The position numbers and the translations under genes were made by a program. A DNA stretch of 64,000 bases, from positions 186,001 to 250,000 of the forward strand of contig NZ_JACSCW010000001.1 of NCBI RefSeq assembly GCF_014333585.1. The letters are read 5' to 3'. Numbering within the stretch: position 1 is the first letter of the stretch; each line of letters opens with the position of its first letter. This DNA comes from Hymenobacter sp. BT188 (lineage in GTDB: Bacteria; Bacteroidota; Bacteroidia; Cytophagales; Hymenobacteraceae). Shown in pieces: positions 42,881 through 51,284 of this stretch. The notes below the pieces were generated by a model. The model did not search any database. It was given only the letters and a program-made list of their open reading frames with translations, and was not told where the DNA came from.

Positions 42881-45313
42881 TCAGCGGGTGCGGGAAGCAG
42901 CCGGCGGCGGCAGCTCGGCCACCGGCGTGCGGGGCACCAGCAGCGGCTGGCTTTGGCTGACTACCAGCGGGGCCGGCAGCCGGAACGTGGCCCGCTGCCG
43001 CACGTCGAGGCTAGAGGCGGCGGCCTGAACGGTGTAGGGGCCGGCTTCCGCTACCCAGGCCGACCGGCGGGTATCAAAAGAGGCCAACGCAGCGGGCGTA
43101 AGCGTGAAAGTGAGCGTCTGGGACTGGCCGGGGGCCAGCAGCCGGGTTTTGACAAAGGCTTTCAACTCGCTTTCCGGCTTGGGCAGCTGGCCGGTGGGGG
43201 CGCTCAGGTAAAGCTGTACCACTTCTTTGCCGGCCACCGGGCCGGTGTTGGTCACGGTGAGCGTGGCCGTCAGCTTACCCGCAAACGTGGGCGCGCTCAG
43301 CTTCAGCGGCCCGTAGCCAAAGGTGGTGTAGCTCAGGCCGTAGCCGAACTCGTAGGCCGGCCGCACGCCAAAAGTGTTGAAGTAGCGGTACCCCACGTAA
43401 ATGCCTTCGCGGTAGTCGTTTTCGGCGGGCTGACCCGTGATGGAGCCGCTGGCCGCAGTCCCGGCCAGCGTCCGGCCCGGGAACTCGGCCGCGAAGGGCA
43501 CGTCGGCGTAGCGCACGGGGTACGTGGAAGCCAGCTTGCCCGAGGGATTGGCCCGGCCCGCGAGCAGGTCGGCCAGGGCCGCCGCGCCTTCCTGGCCGGG
43601 CTGCCCGGCCAACAGCAGGGCATCGGCCTGGTCGCGCCAGCTGGCCACTTCCACCGCGCCGCCCACGTTGAGCACCACCACTACTTTTTTGCCCTGGGCG
43701 TGGAAGGCCATGGCCAGCTGTTGTAGCAGGGTGCGCTCGGCCGGGCGCAGGGTGAAGTCGTCCTGCTCGCGGCGGTCTTCGCCCTCGCCGGCGCTGCGGC
43801 CCAGCACCAGCACGGCCACCTCGGCGGTGCGGGCCTGCTGCTGCATAGTGGCGGCGTCGAACGTCATTTCCGAAATCACCGGGGCCGGGGTAAACAGGGC
43901 CCGCGCGGTGGGCTGCTTGGCCTGCTCAGCTTGCAGGTACTGCTCGTAGCGGCTTTGCAAGGGCGCTTCCAACCGAAAACCGGCTTCGGTTAGGCGCTGG
44001 GGCAGCTGGGTTATCGAGCCGGTATTCACCTCGCCGCTGCCCGTGCCGCCCGTAATCAGGCGGTAGGCACTGTTGCCGAACAGGGCTACGCGCCGCCCGG
44101 CCGGCAGGGGCAGCGCGCGTCCGGTATTGCGCAGCAGCACCATGCTTTCGGTGGCAGCCCGCCGGGCCACGGCGGCGTGGGCGGACAGGTCGGGCTGGTT
44201 GGTGAAAGGCAGGTTGCGGAAGGTGGCAGAGCGCAGCACCAACTCCAACACGCGCGTGACGCTTAGGTCCAGCTGCTGCTGGGTGAGGGTGCCCTGCTGC
44301 AAGGCGGCCTGCAGCTGCTGGCGCTGGGCAACGGTGCCCGGCATAAGCAGGTCGTTGCCGGCGGCCAACTGCGCTGGGGCGCTCTGCCCGCCAAACCAGT
44401 CGCTCATCACCAGCCCCTGAAAGCCCCATTCCCGGCGCAGCAGCGTGGTCAGCAGGTCCGGGCTCTCGGAAGTATACGTTCCGTTTATCTTGTTGTACGA
44501 CGACATTACCGTCCAGGGCTGGCACTGCTGCAGCGCGAGCTGAAAGCTGCGCAGGTAGATTTCCCGCAGGGCTCGCTCACTGATGCGGGAGTCGAGTTGC
44601 ATCCGGTTGAACTCCTGGTTATTGGCCGCCAGGTGCTTGAGGGTGGTGCCCACGCCGGCTTGCTGCACGCCCCGCACCAGGGCCGCGGCCACGGAGCCGG
44701 ATACCACCGGGTCTTCGGAGTAATACTCGAAGTTGCGGCCGCCCAGCGGGTTGCGGTGGATGTTCAGGCCGGGTGCCAGCAGCACGTCGACGCCGTAGGC
44801 CTGAGCTTCGCTGCCAAACGCTACTCCCAGCTGCCGCACCAGCGTGGTGTCCCAGCTAGAGGCCAGCAGCGTGGCCACCGGGAAAGCCGTGGCGTAGTAG
44901 GTTTTGGCGTCATTGGGGCGGGTAGCGTTGATGCGCACGCCGGCCGGCCCGTCGGCCAGCGCCACCGACGGGATGCCCAGCCGCGGCACGGCGTGGGTGC
45001 TGCCCGCCTGGCCCGACACCTTATCGGGCGTGGCCGCATCTGTGGGGTCCATGGCCGGCAGCACGCCGGGCGGCGGCGGTTGGCCGTTCGGGAAGCTGCT
45101 GTTTTTCATGCCCATGCCCAGCACCAGCTGGATTTTCTCCTCGACCGTGAGGGCGGCCACGACGTCGGTTAGCCGGGCCCGGCCCAGCTTCGGCATAGGC
45201 ACTGGCGTCTGGGCTTGGGCACCCCAGGTGGGCAGCAACGTAGTCAGAATGGGAAGAACGCACCGCGCCAACCAGTTGGCTATGTGACGGAAGAAGTAGG
45301 TAGAATGCCTCAT
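42881..45313 (-). CDS. Glycoside hydrolase family 3, beta-glucosidase type
   Basis: From the ATG at 45313 the protein has 810 residues with a signal peptide ending in GAQAQ. GH3 N-terminal domain: VEEKIQLVLGMG, VALADGPAGVRI, LAPGLNIHRNPLGGRNFEYY and KHLAANNQEFNR; the nucleophile Asp is in GLVMSDWFGG. The C-terminal alpha/beta domain (VALFGNSAYRLITGGTGSGE, VLGRSAGEGEDRRE) and a fibronectin-III-like end follow. Periplasmic cleavage of beta-linked glucosides is the usual activity. A frame to 45535 would add 74 residues without export character. The 283 bp before the next gene hold no clear element. Confidence 0.92.
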   Translation of the reverse strand: MRHSTYFFRHIANWLARCVLPILTTLLPTWGAQAQTPVPMPKLGRARLTDVVAALTVEEKIQLVLGMGMKNSSFPNGQPPPPGVLPAMDPTDAATPDKVSGQAGSTHAVPRLGIPSVALADGPAGVRINATRPNDAKTYYATAFPVATLLASSWDTTLVRQLGVAFGSEAQAYGVDVLLAPGLNIHRNPLGGRNFEYYSEDPVVSGSVAAALVRGVQQAGVGTTLKHLAANNQEFNRMQLDSRISERALREIYLRSFQLALQQCQPWTVMSSYNKINGTYTSESPDLLTTLLRREWGFQGLVMSDWFGGQSAPAQLAAGNDLLMPGTVAQRQQLQAALQQGTLTQQQLDLSVTRVLELVLRSATFRNLPFTNQPDLSAHAAVARRAATESMVLLRNTGRALPLPAGRRVALFGNSAYRLITGGTGSGEVNTGSITQLPQRLTEAGFRLEAPLQSRYEQYLQAEQAKQPTARALFTPAPVISEMTFDAATMQQQARTAEVAVLVLGRSAGEGEDRREQDDFTLRPAERTLLQQLAMAFHAQGKKVVVVLNVGGAVEVASWRDQADALLLAGQPGQEGAAALADLLAGRANPSGKLASTYPVRYADVPFAAEFPGRTLAGTAASGSITGQPAENDYREGIYVGYRYFNTFGVRPAYEFGYGLSYTTFGYGPLKLSAPTFAGKLTATLTVTNTGPVAGKEVVQLYLSAPTGQLPKPESELKAFVKTRLLAPGQSQTLTFTLTPAALASFDTRRSAWVAEAGPYTVQAAASSLDVRQRATFRLPAPLVVSQSQPLLVPRTPVAELPPPAASRTR

Positions 45314-45596
45314 ACAGATGCATAATGTGGATACCAAACACGCGCCGGACGGCCACTGCCGCCGGCCGGGAAAGAGTTGTGCTACAAGCTCACTTCTGGA
45401 GCAGGGATTCATAACCCAGAGTAATAAGGTAGGGCTTCCGCAATTGCTTGGGCGCAACCACTTTCTTAGCCTCCGGGGGGCTTTTTTGGGTTCCTGTCGC
45501 TTCCTTTGCTGCGTTAGGGACTGATTGATTAGCAAGATTTTTTGTTCCAGCTGCGTAAGGCCTGTAGTAAGTTAACCATCATTTCTGCTGAACCAC

Positions 45597-46379
45597 ATGC
45601 TTCTCCCTTATCACGCCCTGGTGGGCGGCAGCACGCAAGGCATTGGCCGGGCCGTAGCTGCCGCTTTAGCCGAAGCCGGCGCCACCGTCACCCTCATTTC
45701 CCGCAACGAGGCCGCGCTTGCCGCAGTAGCGGCCTCGCTCCCGACGCCCGCCCAGCAGCAGCACGGCTACCTGGTAGCCGATTTCAGCCAACCCGGCCAG
45801 GTGGCCGCGGCCGTTGCCGGCCACCTGGCCGCGCACCCCACCGGCTTTCAGATTCTGGTAAACAACACGGGGGGGCCGCCCGCCGGGCCGCTGCTGGCCG
45901 CCACCCCCGCCGAGTTTGAAAGGGCCTTTGCCCAGCACCTTATTTGCAACCAGCTGCTGGCTCAGGCGCTGGTCCCGGGTATGGCCCAGGCTGGCTACGG
46001 GCGCATTATCAATATTATCAGCACTTCCGTGAAGATTCCGCTGCCCGGCCTGGGGGTGAGCAACACCATTCGGGGCGCCGTCGCCAGCTGGGCCAAAACG
46101 CTGGCGAACGAAGTGGCCAGCCAAGGTATCACGGTCAACAACGTGCTGCCAGGAGCCACCGTCACACAGCGCCACGAGTCGCTACTTACGAAGAAAGTGA
46201 CTGAAACCGGTCAGTCCAGGCAGCAGGTCGAAGAAGCCATGCTCCGGCAGATTCCGGCCCACCGCTTCGGGCAGGCCAGCGAGCTGGCGGCGGCCGTCGT
46301 ATTCCTGGCTTCCCCAGCGGCCGGCTATATCAACGGGGTGAGCCTGCCGGTGGATGGGGGGCGCACGGGTAGCCTGTAG
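45597..46379 (+). CDS. SDR-family oxidoreductase (3-oxoacyl-ACP-reductase-like)
   Basis: A 260-residue SDR with VGGSTQGIGRAVAAALAE at the start, NNTGGPPAGP in place of the usual NNAG, ISTSVKIPLPGLGVSNTIRG in the catalytic region (Ser present; the YxxxK pair appears as SNTIRG, so the catalytic Tyr/Lys are not conserved), and a canonical end GYINGVSLPVDGG. The missing Tyr and Lys resemble the BA3-type divergent SDRs and put normal dehydrogenase activity in doubt. It is divergent from GH3. Confidence 0.85.
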   Translation: MLLPYHALVGGSTQGIGRAVAAALAEAGATVTLISRNEAALAAVAASLPTPAQQQHGYLVADFSQPGQVAAAVAGHLAAHPTGFQILVNNTGGPPAGPLLAATPAEFERAFAQHLICNQLLAQALVPGMAQAGYGRIINIISTSVKIPLPGLGVSNTIRGAVASWAKTLANEVASQGITVNNVLPGATVTQRHESLLTKKVTETGQSRQQVEEAMLRQIPAHRFGQASELAAAVVFLASPAAGYINGVSLPVDGGRTGSL

Positions 46380-46382
46380 CAG

Positions 46383-46417
46383 GCCCTAGCCCGGGCGTGG
46401 TCAGCGCGGGCTAGGGC
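46383..46417. terminator. Hairpin between convergent genes
   Basis: GCCCTAGCCCG and CGGGCTAGGGC are perfect 11-bp arms. There is no long T run, so termination is inferred from position. Confidence 0.55.
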
Positions 46418-46474
46418 GTTAGCTGCTCTAAGGCTCTCCACACTGCAATTTTGCTGTCGGAAGAAGGCTAAGTC

Positions 46475-47134
46475 TTAACGCGTCGCTACGCCACTGGCTT
46501 TGGCAATGACGTTGAAGCTGAGCATGAATACATCGTCAACAGCTTTGTCAGCTGCGGTGCCGAACAACGTGGAGCCGAACTTAACATCGTACTTCGTGCG
46601 GTCGATGCTGGCCGTGCCCGACGCGGCAGCTACGCCATTCTTCACGCCTACTTTAGCTGGGAAGCTGAGGGGGTTGGTCTTGCCTTTGATGGTCAGGTTA
46701 CCCGTAATGGTGGCATTGTTGCCGCTGGCATCCCCCTTCAGGGGCTTGATGCTGGTGATGACGAAGGTGGCCGTCGGGTTCTTCTCTACGCCGAAGAAAT
46801 CGTCCGATTTTAGGTGGCCCACCAGCTTGGCGTTGTAGTCGGCGTCGGTCAGGTCCGTATTCTTGAGGGAGGTCATGTCCACGATGAAGGTGCCACCCAC
46901 CAGCTGGCTGCCTTTCACCTGCACGGAGCCCTCTTTAAAGCCGATGGTGCCACTGTGCTGGCCGCCGATTTTCTTGCCCGTCCAGCCGAGCGAACTCAGT
47001 TGGGGCTGCACCTTGTAGGTTTCAACGGCGGCATAAGCGGTTGCCGGTTTAGGAGTAACATAGCCGGAAGCAGCCTGCACGGGAGCCGACAGCATCGTGG
47101 CGGCGAACAACAAGGGAAGGAGGAGCTTTTTCAT
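46475..47134 (-). CDS. YceI-family exported protein
   Basis: A 219-residue protein with a signal peptide (LLPLLFAATMLSAPVQA). The YceI lipocalin-like barrel is seen from about residue 45: SSLGWTGKKIGGQHSGTIGF, GGTFIVDMTSLKNTDL, LVGHLKSDDFFGVEKNPTAT, ITGNLTIKGKTNPLSFPAKV and the end FMLSFNVIAKA. YceI proteins bind polyisoprenoids or other lipids in the periplasm. It is 56 bp after the MhqD-like gene and may end that operon. Confidence 0.93.
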   Translation of the reverse strand: MKKLLLPLLFAATMLSAPVQAASGYVTPKPATAYAAVETYKVQPQLSSLGWTGKKIGGQHSGTIGFKEGSVQVKGSQLVGGTFIVDMTSLKNTDLTDADYNAKLVGHLKSDDFFGVEKNPTATFVITSIKPLKGDASGNNATITGNLTIKGKTNPLSFPAKVGVKNGVAAASGTASIDRTKYDVKFGSTLFGTAADKAVDDVFMLSFNVIAKASGVATR

Positions 47135-47190
47135 GATTTTTTAAAAAGAGGTAATAGGGGTTGATGAGAAAACAAAGGGGAGAGAACTGA

Positions 47191-47877
47191 TTAGGATAAT
47201 TGGGCCAGCCATTGACGGGCCGCCGCCAGGCCGCTGGGTGATACTTCGTGCCCGCCCTCGAAGGCTTCGTAGTGCGGGGTTATGCCCTGGGATTCCAGGA
47301 ACGTCACGGCCTCGTCGGCATAGAAGGCGGGCAGTTTATCGTCGTGGCGGCCGTGGCTGAGGAAGAAGTGAACCTGCTGGATATCGGCGGCCGGGGCCTG
47401 CTGCTGGCGCGACTCCACCAGCATGCGGCCGCTGAAAGCCAGCACGCCGCGCACCTGGGCCGGGTGGGTCAGGGCCACGTCATAGGCCATAATGGCGCCC
47501 TGACTGAAGCCCAGCAGGTACACCTGGCCGGCCGGAATGCCGTACCGGGCCGAGGCCTCTTGAATAAAGCCGAGCAGCAAACGCTGTCCGTCGAGCTGCT
47601 GGGTCTGGTTGAAGACGGGCTTGCCCGACGAAAAATCAACCTGGTAGAAGCCGAAGCTCAAGGGGCCAAGCACCAGCGGGGCGCGCACCGAAAGCACCAG
47701 CGTGCGGGCATCGGCCAGCTGCTCGCCCACGGGCAGCAGGTTCAGCTCGTTGCCCCCCACGCCGTGCAGTAGGAGCAGTAGTCGCTTAGCGCCGGTGGCC
47801 TGGGGCGGGTTTACCAGGCGGTAGGCCAGGGGTAAATCAGTAAGCAGCGGGGGCTGCGCAAGGGTGGCAACAGTCAT
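47191..47877 (-). CDS. MhqD-like carboxylesterase/phospholipase (alpha/beta hydrolase)
   Basis: 228 residues from the ATG at 47877. The fold signature is RLLLLLHGVGGNELNLLPVG, the nucleophile GFSQGAIMAYDVAL (about residue 125), the acid in HGRHDDKLP and the His in GGHEVSPSG. MhqD of Bacillus is a hydrolase of this type in the quinone-stress regulon; here too it follows a ring-cleavage-type VOC gene (49 bp gap). A frame to 48102 would overlap that gene and was rejected. Confidence 0.88.
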   Translation of the reverse strand: MTVATLAQPPLLTDLPLAYRLVNPPQATGAKRLLLLLHGVGGNELNLLPVGEQLADARTLVLSVRAPLVLGPLSFGFYQVDFSSGKPVFNQTQQLDGQRLLLGFIQEASARYGIPAGQVYLLGFSQGAIMAYDVALTHPAQVRGVLAFSGRMLVESRQQQAPAADIQQVHFFLSHGRHDDKLPAFYADEAVTFLESQGITPHYEAFEGGHEVSPSGLAAARQWLAQLS

Positions 47878-47926
47878 GGGAGTAGTCAGAAAAAAGGGAG
47901 AAGGAAGGCTAGCCCAGGCCAGCCGC

Positions 47927-48874
47927 TTATTGCTGGGAAAGCGCTTCTGTGCACAGCAGCACGCGGATGCCCCAGGGGTCGGTAGCAATAGGGCCTTCGG
48001 CCGTTGGCTCCAGGGCGTAGCCGGCAGCTTGCAGGCGAGCGGCGGCTGCGTCGCGGGAAGCGGCCTCGGGCAGCCACAGCTCCCAGCGCAGCAGGCGGGC
48101 ATCGGCGTCGGTGGCGGCGGGCGAGCCGGCGGCCCATACGTTTAAGCCTAGGTGATGGTGGTAGCCGCCGGCTCCCACGAACAGGGCCCCCGACAGGCTC
48201 CAGGTTTCAATGTCGAAGCCCAAAGCTGTATGGTAGAAGGCCGCCGCCTCGGGCAGGCTGCCGGTATAAAAGTGCAGGTGGCCGATGGTCGTACCGGCGG
48301 GAAGCCCCTGCCAGGAAGTAGCACCCGCCGCCTGCAGTACTCCAGCCTCGTCGAGCGGGTCGAGGGCCGACTGGATTTCACCCTCTTCGCTTACCTGCCA
48401 CTCGCTGCGGGGCCGGTCCCGATATACCTCGATGGTAAAGCCGTCGGGGTCGGTCAGGTAGGTGGCTTCGCTGTAGTTGTGGTCTGAGGAGCCTACGTAG
48501 ACCCCCAGGGAATGCACATGCTTTAAAAAGCAACCTAAATCGCCGCGGGAAGGCAGCAGCACGGCCAGGTGGTAAATGCCCAGCCGGCCCCGCCGAGGGA
48601 TAGGATTGGCATTGGGCTGCTCTTGCAAGCGCACCAGCACCTGGGAGCTACCGGCCACGCCCAGTTCAGCTTGGGCGGCTTGGCCTTCAGTGGCCGGCAG
48701 TTGGCCCAGTAGTTCAAACCCGAGCACGCGCTGGTAGAAATCCAGGGAGCGGGGCAGGCTGGCTACTGCTAGGTGCACGGTGCCCAGGCGGATGGCCGCC
48801 GGCAGCTCGGTCGGCGGGTGCACGCCAATGCGTTCGGCGGGCAGCGAAGAATAAGCAAGCAGGGCATGTTTCAT
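47927..48874 (-). CDS. VOC-family ring-cleaving dioxygenase (MhqO/CatE-like)
   Basis: A 315-residue protein with two vicinal-oxygen-chelate modules, the first at about 28-155 (GTVHLAVASLPRSLDFYQRV, LGIYHLAVLLP, GFTIEVYRDRP), the second at about 195-310 (IGHLHFYTGSLPEAAAFYHT, YHHHLGLNVWA). The His and Glu metal ligands of extradiol-type enzymes are in HLAV, HFY and IEVY. Cleavage of hydroquinone or catechol rings is inferred from the MhqO/MhqE family and from the MhqD-like neighbour. Confidence 0.87.
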   Translation of the reverse strand: MKHALLAYSSLPAERIGVHPPTELPAAIRLGTVHLAVASLPRSLDFYQRVLGFELLGQLPATEGQAAQAELGVAGSSQVLVRLQEQPNANPIPRRGRLGIYHLAVLLPSRGDLGCFLKHVHSLGVYVGSSDHNYSEATYLTDPDGFTIEVYRDRPRSEWQVSEEGEIQSALDPLDEAGVLQAAGATSWQGLPAGTTIGHLHFYTGSLPEAAAFYHTALGFDIETWSLSGALFVGAGGYHHHLGLNVWAAGSPAATDADARLLRWELWLPEAASRDAAAARLQAAGYALEPTAEGPIATDPWGIRVLLCTEALSQQ

Positions 48875-48929
48875 AACAATAGGGGAAGTAGCTGGTGAGG
48901 GCCAGTGAAGCAGTGGTAATAGGCCGGAT

Positions 48930-49454
48930 TTATTTAGCCAGCCCGAGTTGCTTCATATAAGATTGGTTGTCCCAGTAGAGGTATTCTTCCACCATCACGC
49001 CGTCTTTCCAAACGCCGATAGTGGACATGGGCAGGCTGAATTTCTTGCCGTTGGGCTGAATGAACTTGCCGTCGCCCGTGGGCATGGGCTTGGTAAAGGT
49101 GCCGGTCATCACGCCGGCCACTGCCGTCAGGTTACCCTGACCCAGCTTGAGGGGATGCTGCTTAATTTGGGTATCGGGGGCGTACACGAACATGGCCTTC
49201 AGGTCGGCGATGTGGCGCTGAATGCCAGTGGTGGTGTGGCCGTCGGGCCAATGCACTAGGATGTTCTGGTCGTGGCTTTCATGCAGCCGGTCCCACTTCT
49301 CGTTGCTGAACACATCGTAATCCAACTCATCGAAGGTTTTCAGGTGCTGGGCCACGAGGTTGCCGGACTTGGTAGCGGGCTTGGCAACGGGTTTCTGGGC
49401 GGCTGCGGTCAGCGAGACGGCCAGTAGGGCGATAGGCAGCAGGAGCTTTTTCAT
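48930..49454 (-). CDS. Exported SnoaL/NTF2-like protein
   Basis: 174 residues from the ATG at 49454, with a signal peptide (LLLPIALLAVSLTAAAQ). The SnoaL-like part is FDELDYDVFSNEKWDRLHES, HWPDGHTTTGIQRHIADLKA and GVWKDGVMVEEYLYWDNQSY. Related folds act as cyclases or isomerases or only bind ligands. It is the first gene of the operon that continues with the VOC, MhqD-like and YceI genes, under a CRP-like promoter. Confidence 0.85.
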   Translation of the reverse strand: MKKLLLPIALLAVSLTAAAQKPVAKPATKSGNLVAQHLKTFDELDYDVFSNEKWDRLHESHDQNILVHWPDGHTTTGIQRHIADLKAMFVYAPDTQIKQHPLKLGQGNLTAVAGVMTGTFTKPMPTGDGKFIQPNGKKFSLPMSTIGVWKDGVMVEEYLYWDNQSYMKQLGLAK

Positions 49455-49494
49455 GTTTGTGGGTTGTCCTATCTTTCGGGATGAAAGAGTAAGA

Positions 49495-49540
49495 CAAAGT
49501 TCCGCTTCCGGCCTGCCCCCGCGCATTATCCTAGGATAAG
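49495..49540 (-). promoter_or_regulatory. CRP-like operator and promoter of the mhq-type operon
   Basis: ATTATCCTAGGATAAG (49525-49540) holds a perfect 14-bp palindrome, related to those at 30948 and 38238. On the minus strand GGAACTTTG ends at 49495. The palindrome centre lies about 41-42 bp before the expected start, 23 bp closer than in the other two. Confidence 0.65.
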
Positions 49541-49681
49541 AAAGCACTGGCCGGGTGCACTCTTTTTGTAGCCGCAGATGGCTGGCACGAACTGCGTAAA
49601 GCCCAAAATTTGCCTGGGTGACAAACTGTACCCATCGGCAATGAAGCGTACTGACACATAGCCGGCCATTATACCACCCGC

Positions 49682-50479
49682 ATGATACTTCCTGCATATC
49701 CACTTCAGCAAGAGCTGGTCGTCAACGGGTTGGAACTGGCCTTCCGCCGCACGGCCGGGGCTGCCAACCGGCCCACGCTCGTTTTTTTACACGATTCTCT
49801 GGGCAGCATCGACCTGTGGCGGGATTTCCCTGCGGCTCTCGGTGCGGCCACCAACTGTCCCACGCTCGTCTACGACCGGCAAGGGCACGGCCGCTCCAGC
49901 CCGTTTACCGGCGAGTTGCGGCCCACTACCTATATGGAAGCCGAGGCCGACGTGCTGGAACAGGTGCTGGTGCACTGCGGCATTGGCCAAGTCATATTGT
50001 TTGGCCACAGCGACGGCGGCTCCATTGCGCTGCTGGCGGCGGCCAAGCATCCTGCCCGCGTCCGGGCTGTCATCACCGAAGGCGCCCACATTTTTGTGGA
50101 GGAGGTGACGCTGGCCGGCATTCGGGCTGCCGTTGAGGCGTACCAGACCACTAACCTGCCGCAACGGCTGCAGAAATACCACAGCGCCAAAACGGAGGCC
50201 CTGTTTGCCGCCTGGGCCCACACCTGGCTACGGGCCGACTACCGGGACTGGAACATCGAAGCCTTTCTACCCCTCGTTGCCTGCCCGGTGCTGGTGGTGC
50301 AAGGCGAAGAGGACGAATACGGCAGCCTGGCGCAGGTTGAGGGCATTGTGCAACAGGTTGCCGGACCAGCCCGCCCGCTGCTGATTCCAGGGATTGGGCA
50401 TTCCCCCCACAAAGACTCGCGGGAAACCGTGTTAGAGCAGGCGGCGGCTTTTATCAGCCAGGTGGTAGAAAAAGGGTAG
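49682..50479 (+). CDS. Alpha/beta hydrolase
   Basis: A 265-residue cytoplasmic alpha/beta hydrolase. LVFLHDSLGSIDLWRDF gives the oxyanion region, YDRQGHGRSS is typical, the nucleophile is in FGHSDGGSIALL (about residue 113), the acid in GEEDEYG and the His in GIGHSPHKD. Substrate unknown. It is divergent from the SnoaL-VOC-MhqD operon and shares the 227-bp region with the CRP-like operator. Confidence 0.9.
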   Translation: MILPAYPLQQELVVNGLELAFRRTAGAANRPTLVFLHDSLGSIDLWRDFPAALGAATNCPTLVYDRQGHGRSSPFTGELRPTTYMEAEADVLEQVLVHCGIGQVILFGHSDGGSIALLAAAKHPARVRAVITEGAHIFVEEVTLAGIRAAVEAYQTTNLPQRLQKYHSAKTEALFAAWAHTWLRADYRDWNIEAFLPLVACPVLVVQGEEDEYGSLAQVEGIVQQVAGPARPLLIPGIGHSPHKDSRETVLEQAAAFISQVVEKG

Positions 50480-50551
50480 GAGCGCGCCCGCCTCTCGTCG
50501 GGTTGGCGCGAATACGCTACCCGCTGGCCTTGGGCATAGCTGGCGGCTTTG

Positions 50552-51136
50552 CTACAACTGCCGCCGCAGGCGGCTTAATGATTCGGGCGTAACGCCTAGA
50601 TAAGAGGCAATAAAATGCTGGGGCACGCGCTGGGCAATGCCGGGGTACTTGCGCAGAAAGTGCTGATACTTCTCGCTGGCCGTCTGGCTCAGCGAGGCGT
50701 TGACCCGCTCCTGTAGGGCCACAAAACGGCTTTGCATCAGCAAACGGAAATAGCGCTCGAAGATGGGGAAACGGGCGTAGATGGTTTCCATGTCCGCCTG
50801 GGCCAGCAGCAACACCTGCGAGTCCTCCAGCGCGTCGATGTTCATCGTGCTTGGCTGCTGCGTCAGCAGGCTGTACATATCGGATACCCACCAGTCTTCC
50901 GGCGCAAACTGGAGCGTATGTTCTTGTCCTTGCGCATTGAGTGAGTAGCTGCGCAGGCAGCCCTGGACTACAAAAGCTAGGTGCGTGCAGGGCTCCCCCG
51001 CCTGCAGCAGGTGTTGCCGCTTGCCCAGCGTCAGGGGCCGCAGATACTGCTGGAAGACGGAAAAGTCGTTGTCAGCAAGGGAGACCCGCGCCTGTAGGTG
51101 GGTGCGCAGCAACTGATAAGCCGCAGGAGATTCCAT
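50552..51136 (-). CDS. Crp/Fnr-family transcription regulator (second copy)
   Basis: 194 residues from the ATG at 51136. The nucleotide-binding-like barrel covers about 20-120 (LGKRQHLLQAGEPCTHLAFV, GQEHTLQFAPEDWWVSDMYS) and the helix-turn-helix is at the end (IASYLGVTPESLSRLRRQL). That recognition region is very like the first Crp/Fnr protein (IASYLGITPEFLSKIRK), so both could read the same operator. It ends the cargo block next to the integrase. A longer frame to 51226 lacks support. Confidence 0.88.
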   Translation of the reverse strand: MESPAAYQLLRTHLQARVSLADNDFSVFQQYLRPLTLGKRQHLLQAGEPCTHLAFVVQGCLRSYSLNAQGQEHTLQFAPEDWWVSDMYSLLTQQPSTMNIDALEDSQVLLLAQADMETIYARFPIFERYFRLLMQSRFVALQERVNASLSQTASEKYQHFLRKYPGIAQRVPQHFIASYLGVTPESLSRLRRQL

Positions 51137-51284
51137 GCCTTGAAGGTACTGGAATCTGCGGGGTTGGCCGTACATGGCGCTCCCGAAGCGCAGCAGCGCA
51201 AGCAGGTAATGTTCTTTTTCTCTCAATGATAATAGCTAACAGTGAAATACGTTGCTGTCCTGTAACTGCTTGACAAAATGTGGG

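Noticed and set aside
45473..45495. Terminator upstream of the GH3 gene
   Set aside because: GGGGGGCTTTTTTGGG is present but the matching C-rich arm is missing; it is more likely a case of the over-used octamer.
35395..46379. Biosynthetic gene cluster from the group of SDR, LLM, ADH and MFS genes
   Set aside because: No synthase or assembly-line gene is present; a detoxification or uptake cargo explains the content with fewer assumptions.
47190..47199. Fourth CRP-like site before the YceI gene
   Set aside because: Only one half of the palindrome is present and it would lie near -23, unlike the other sites; YceI is better explained as part of the operon.
47878..48102. N-terminal extension of the MhqD-like hydrolase
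   Set aside because: It overlaps the VOC gene on the same strand in another frame and is low-complexity; the ATG at 47877 gives the normal family N-terminus.
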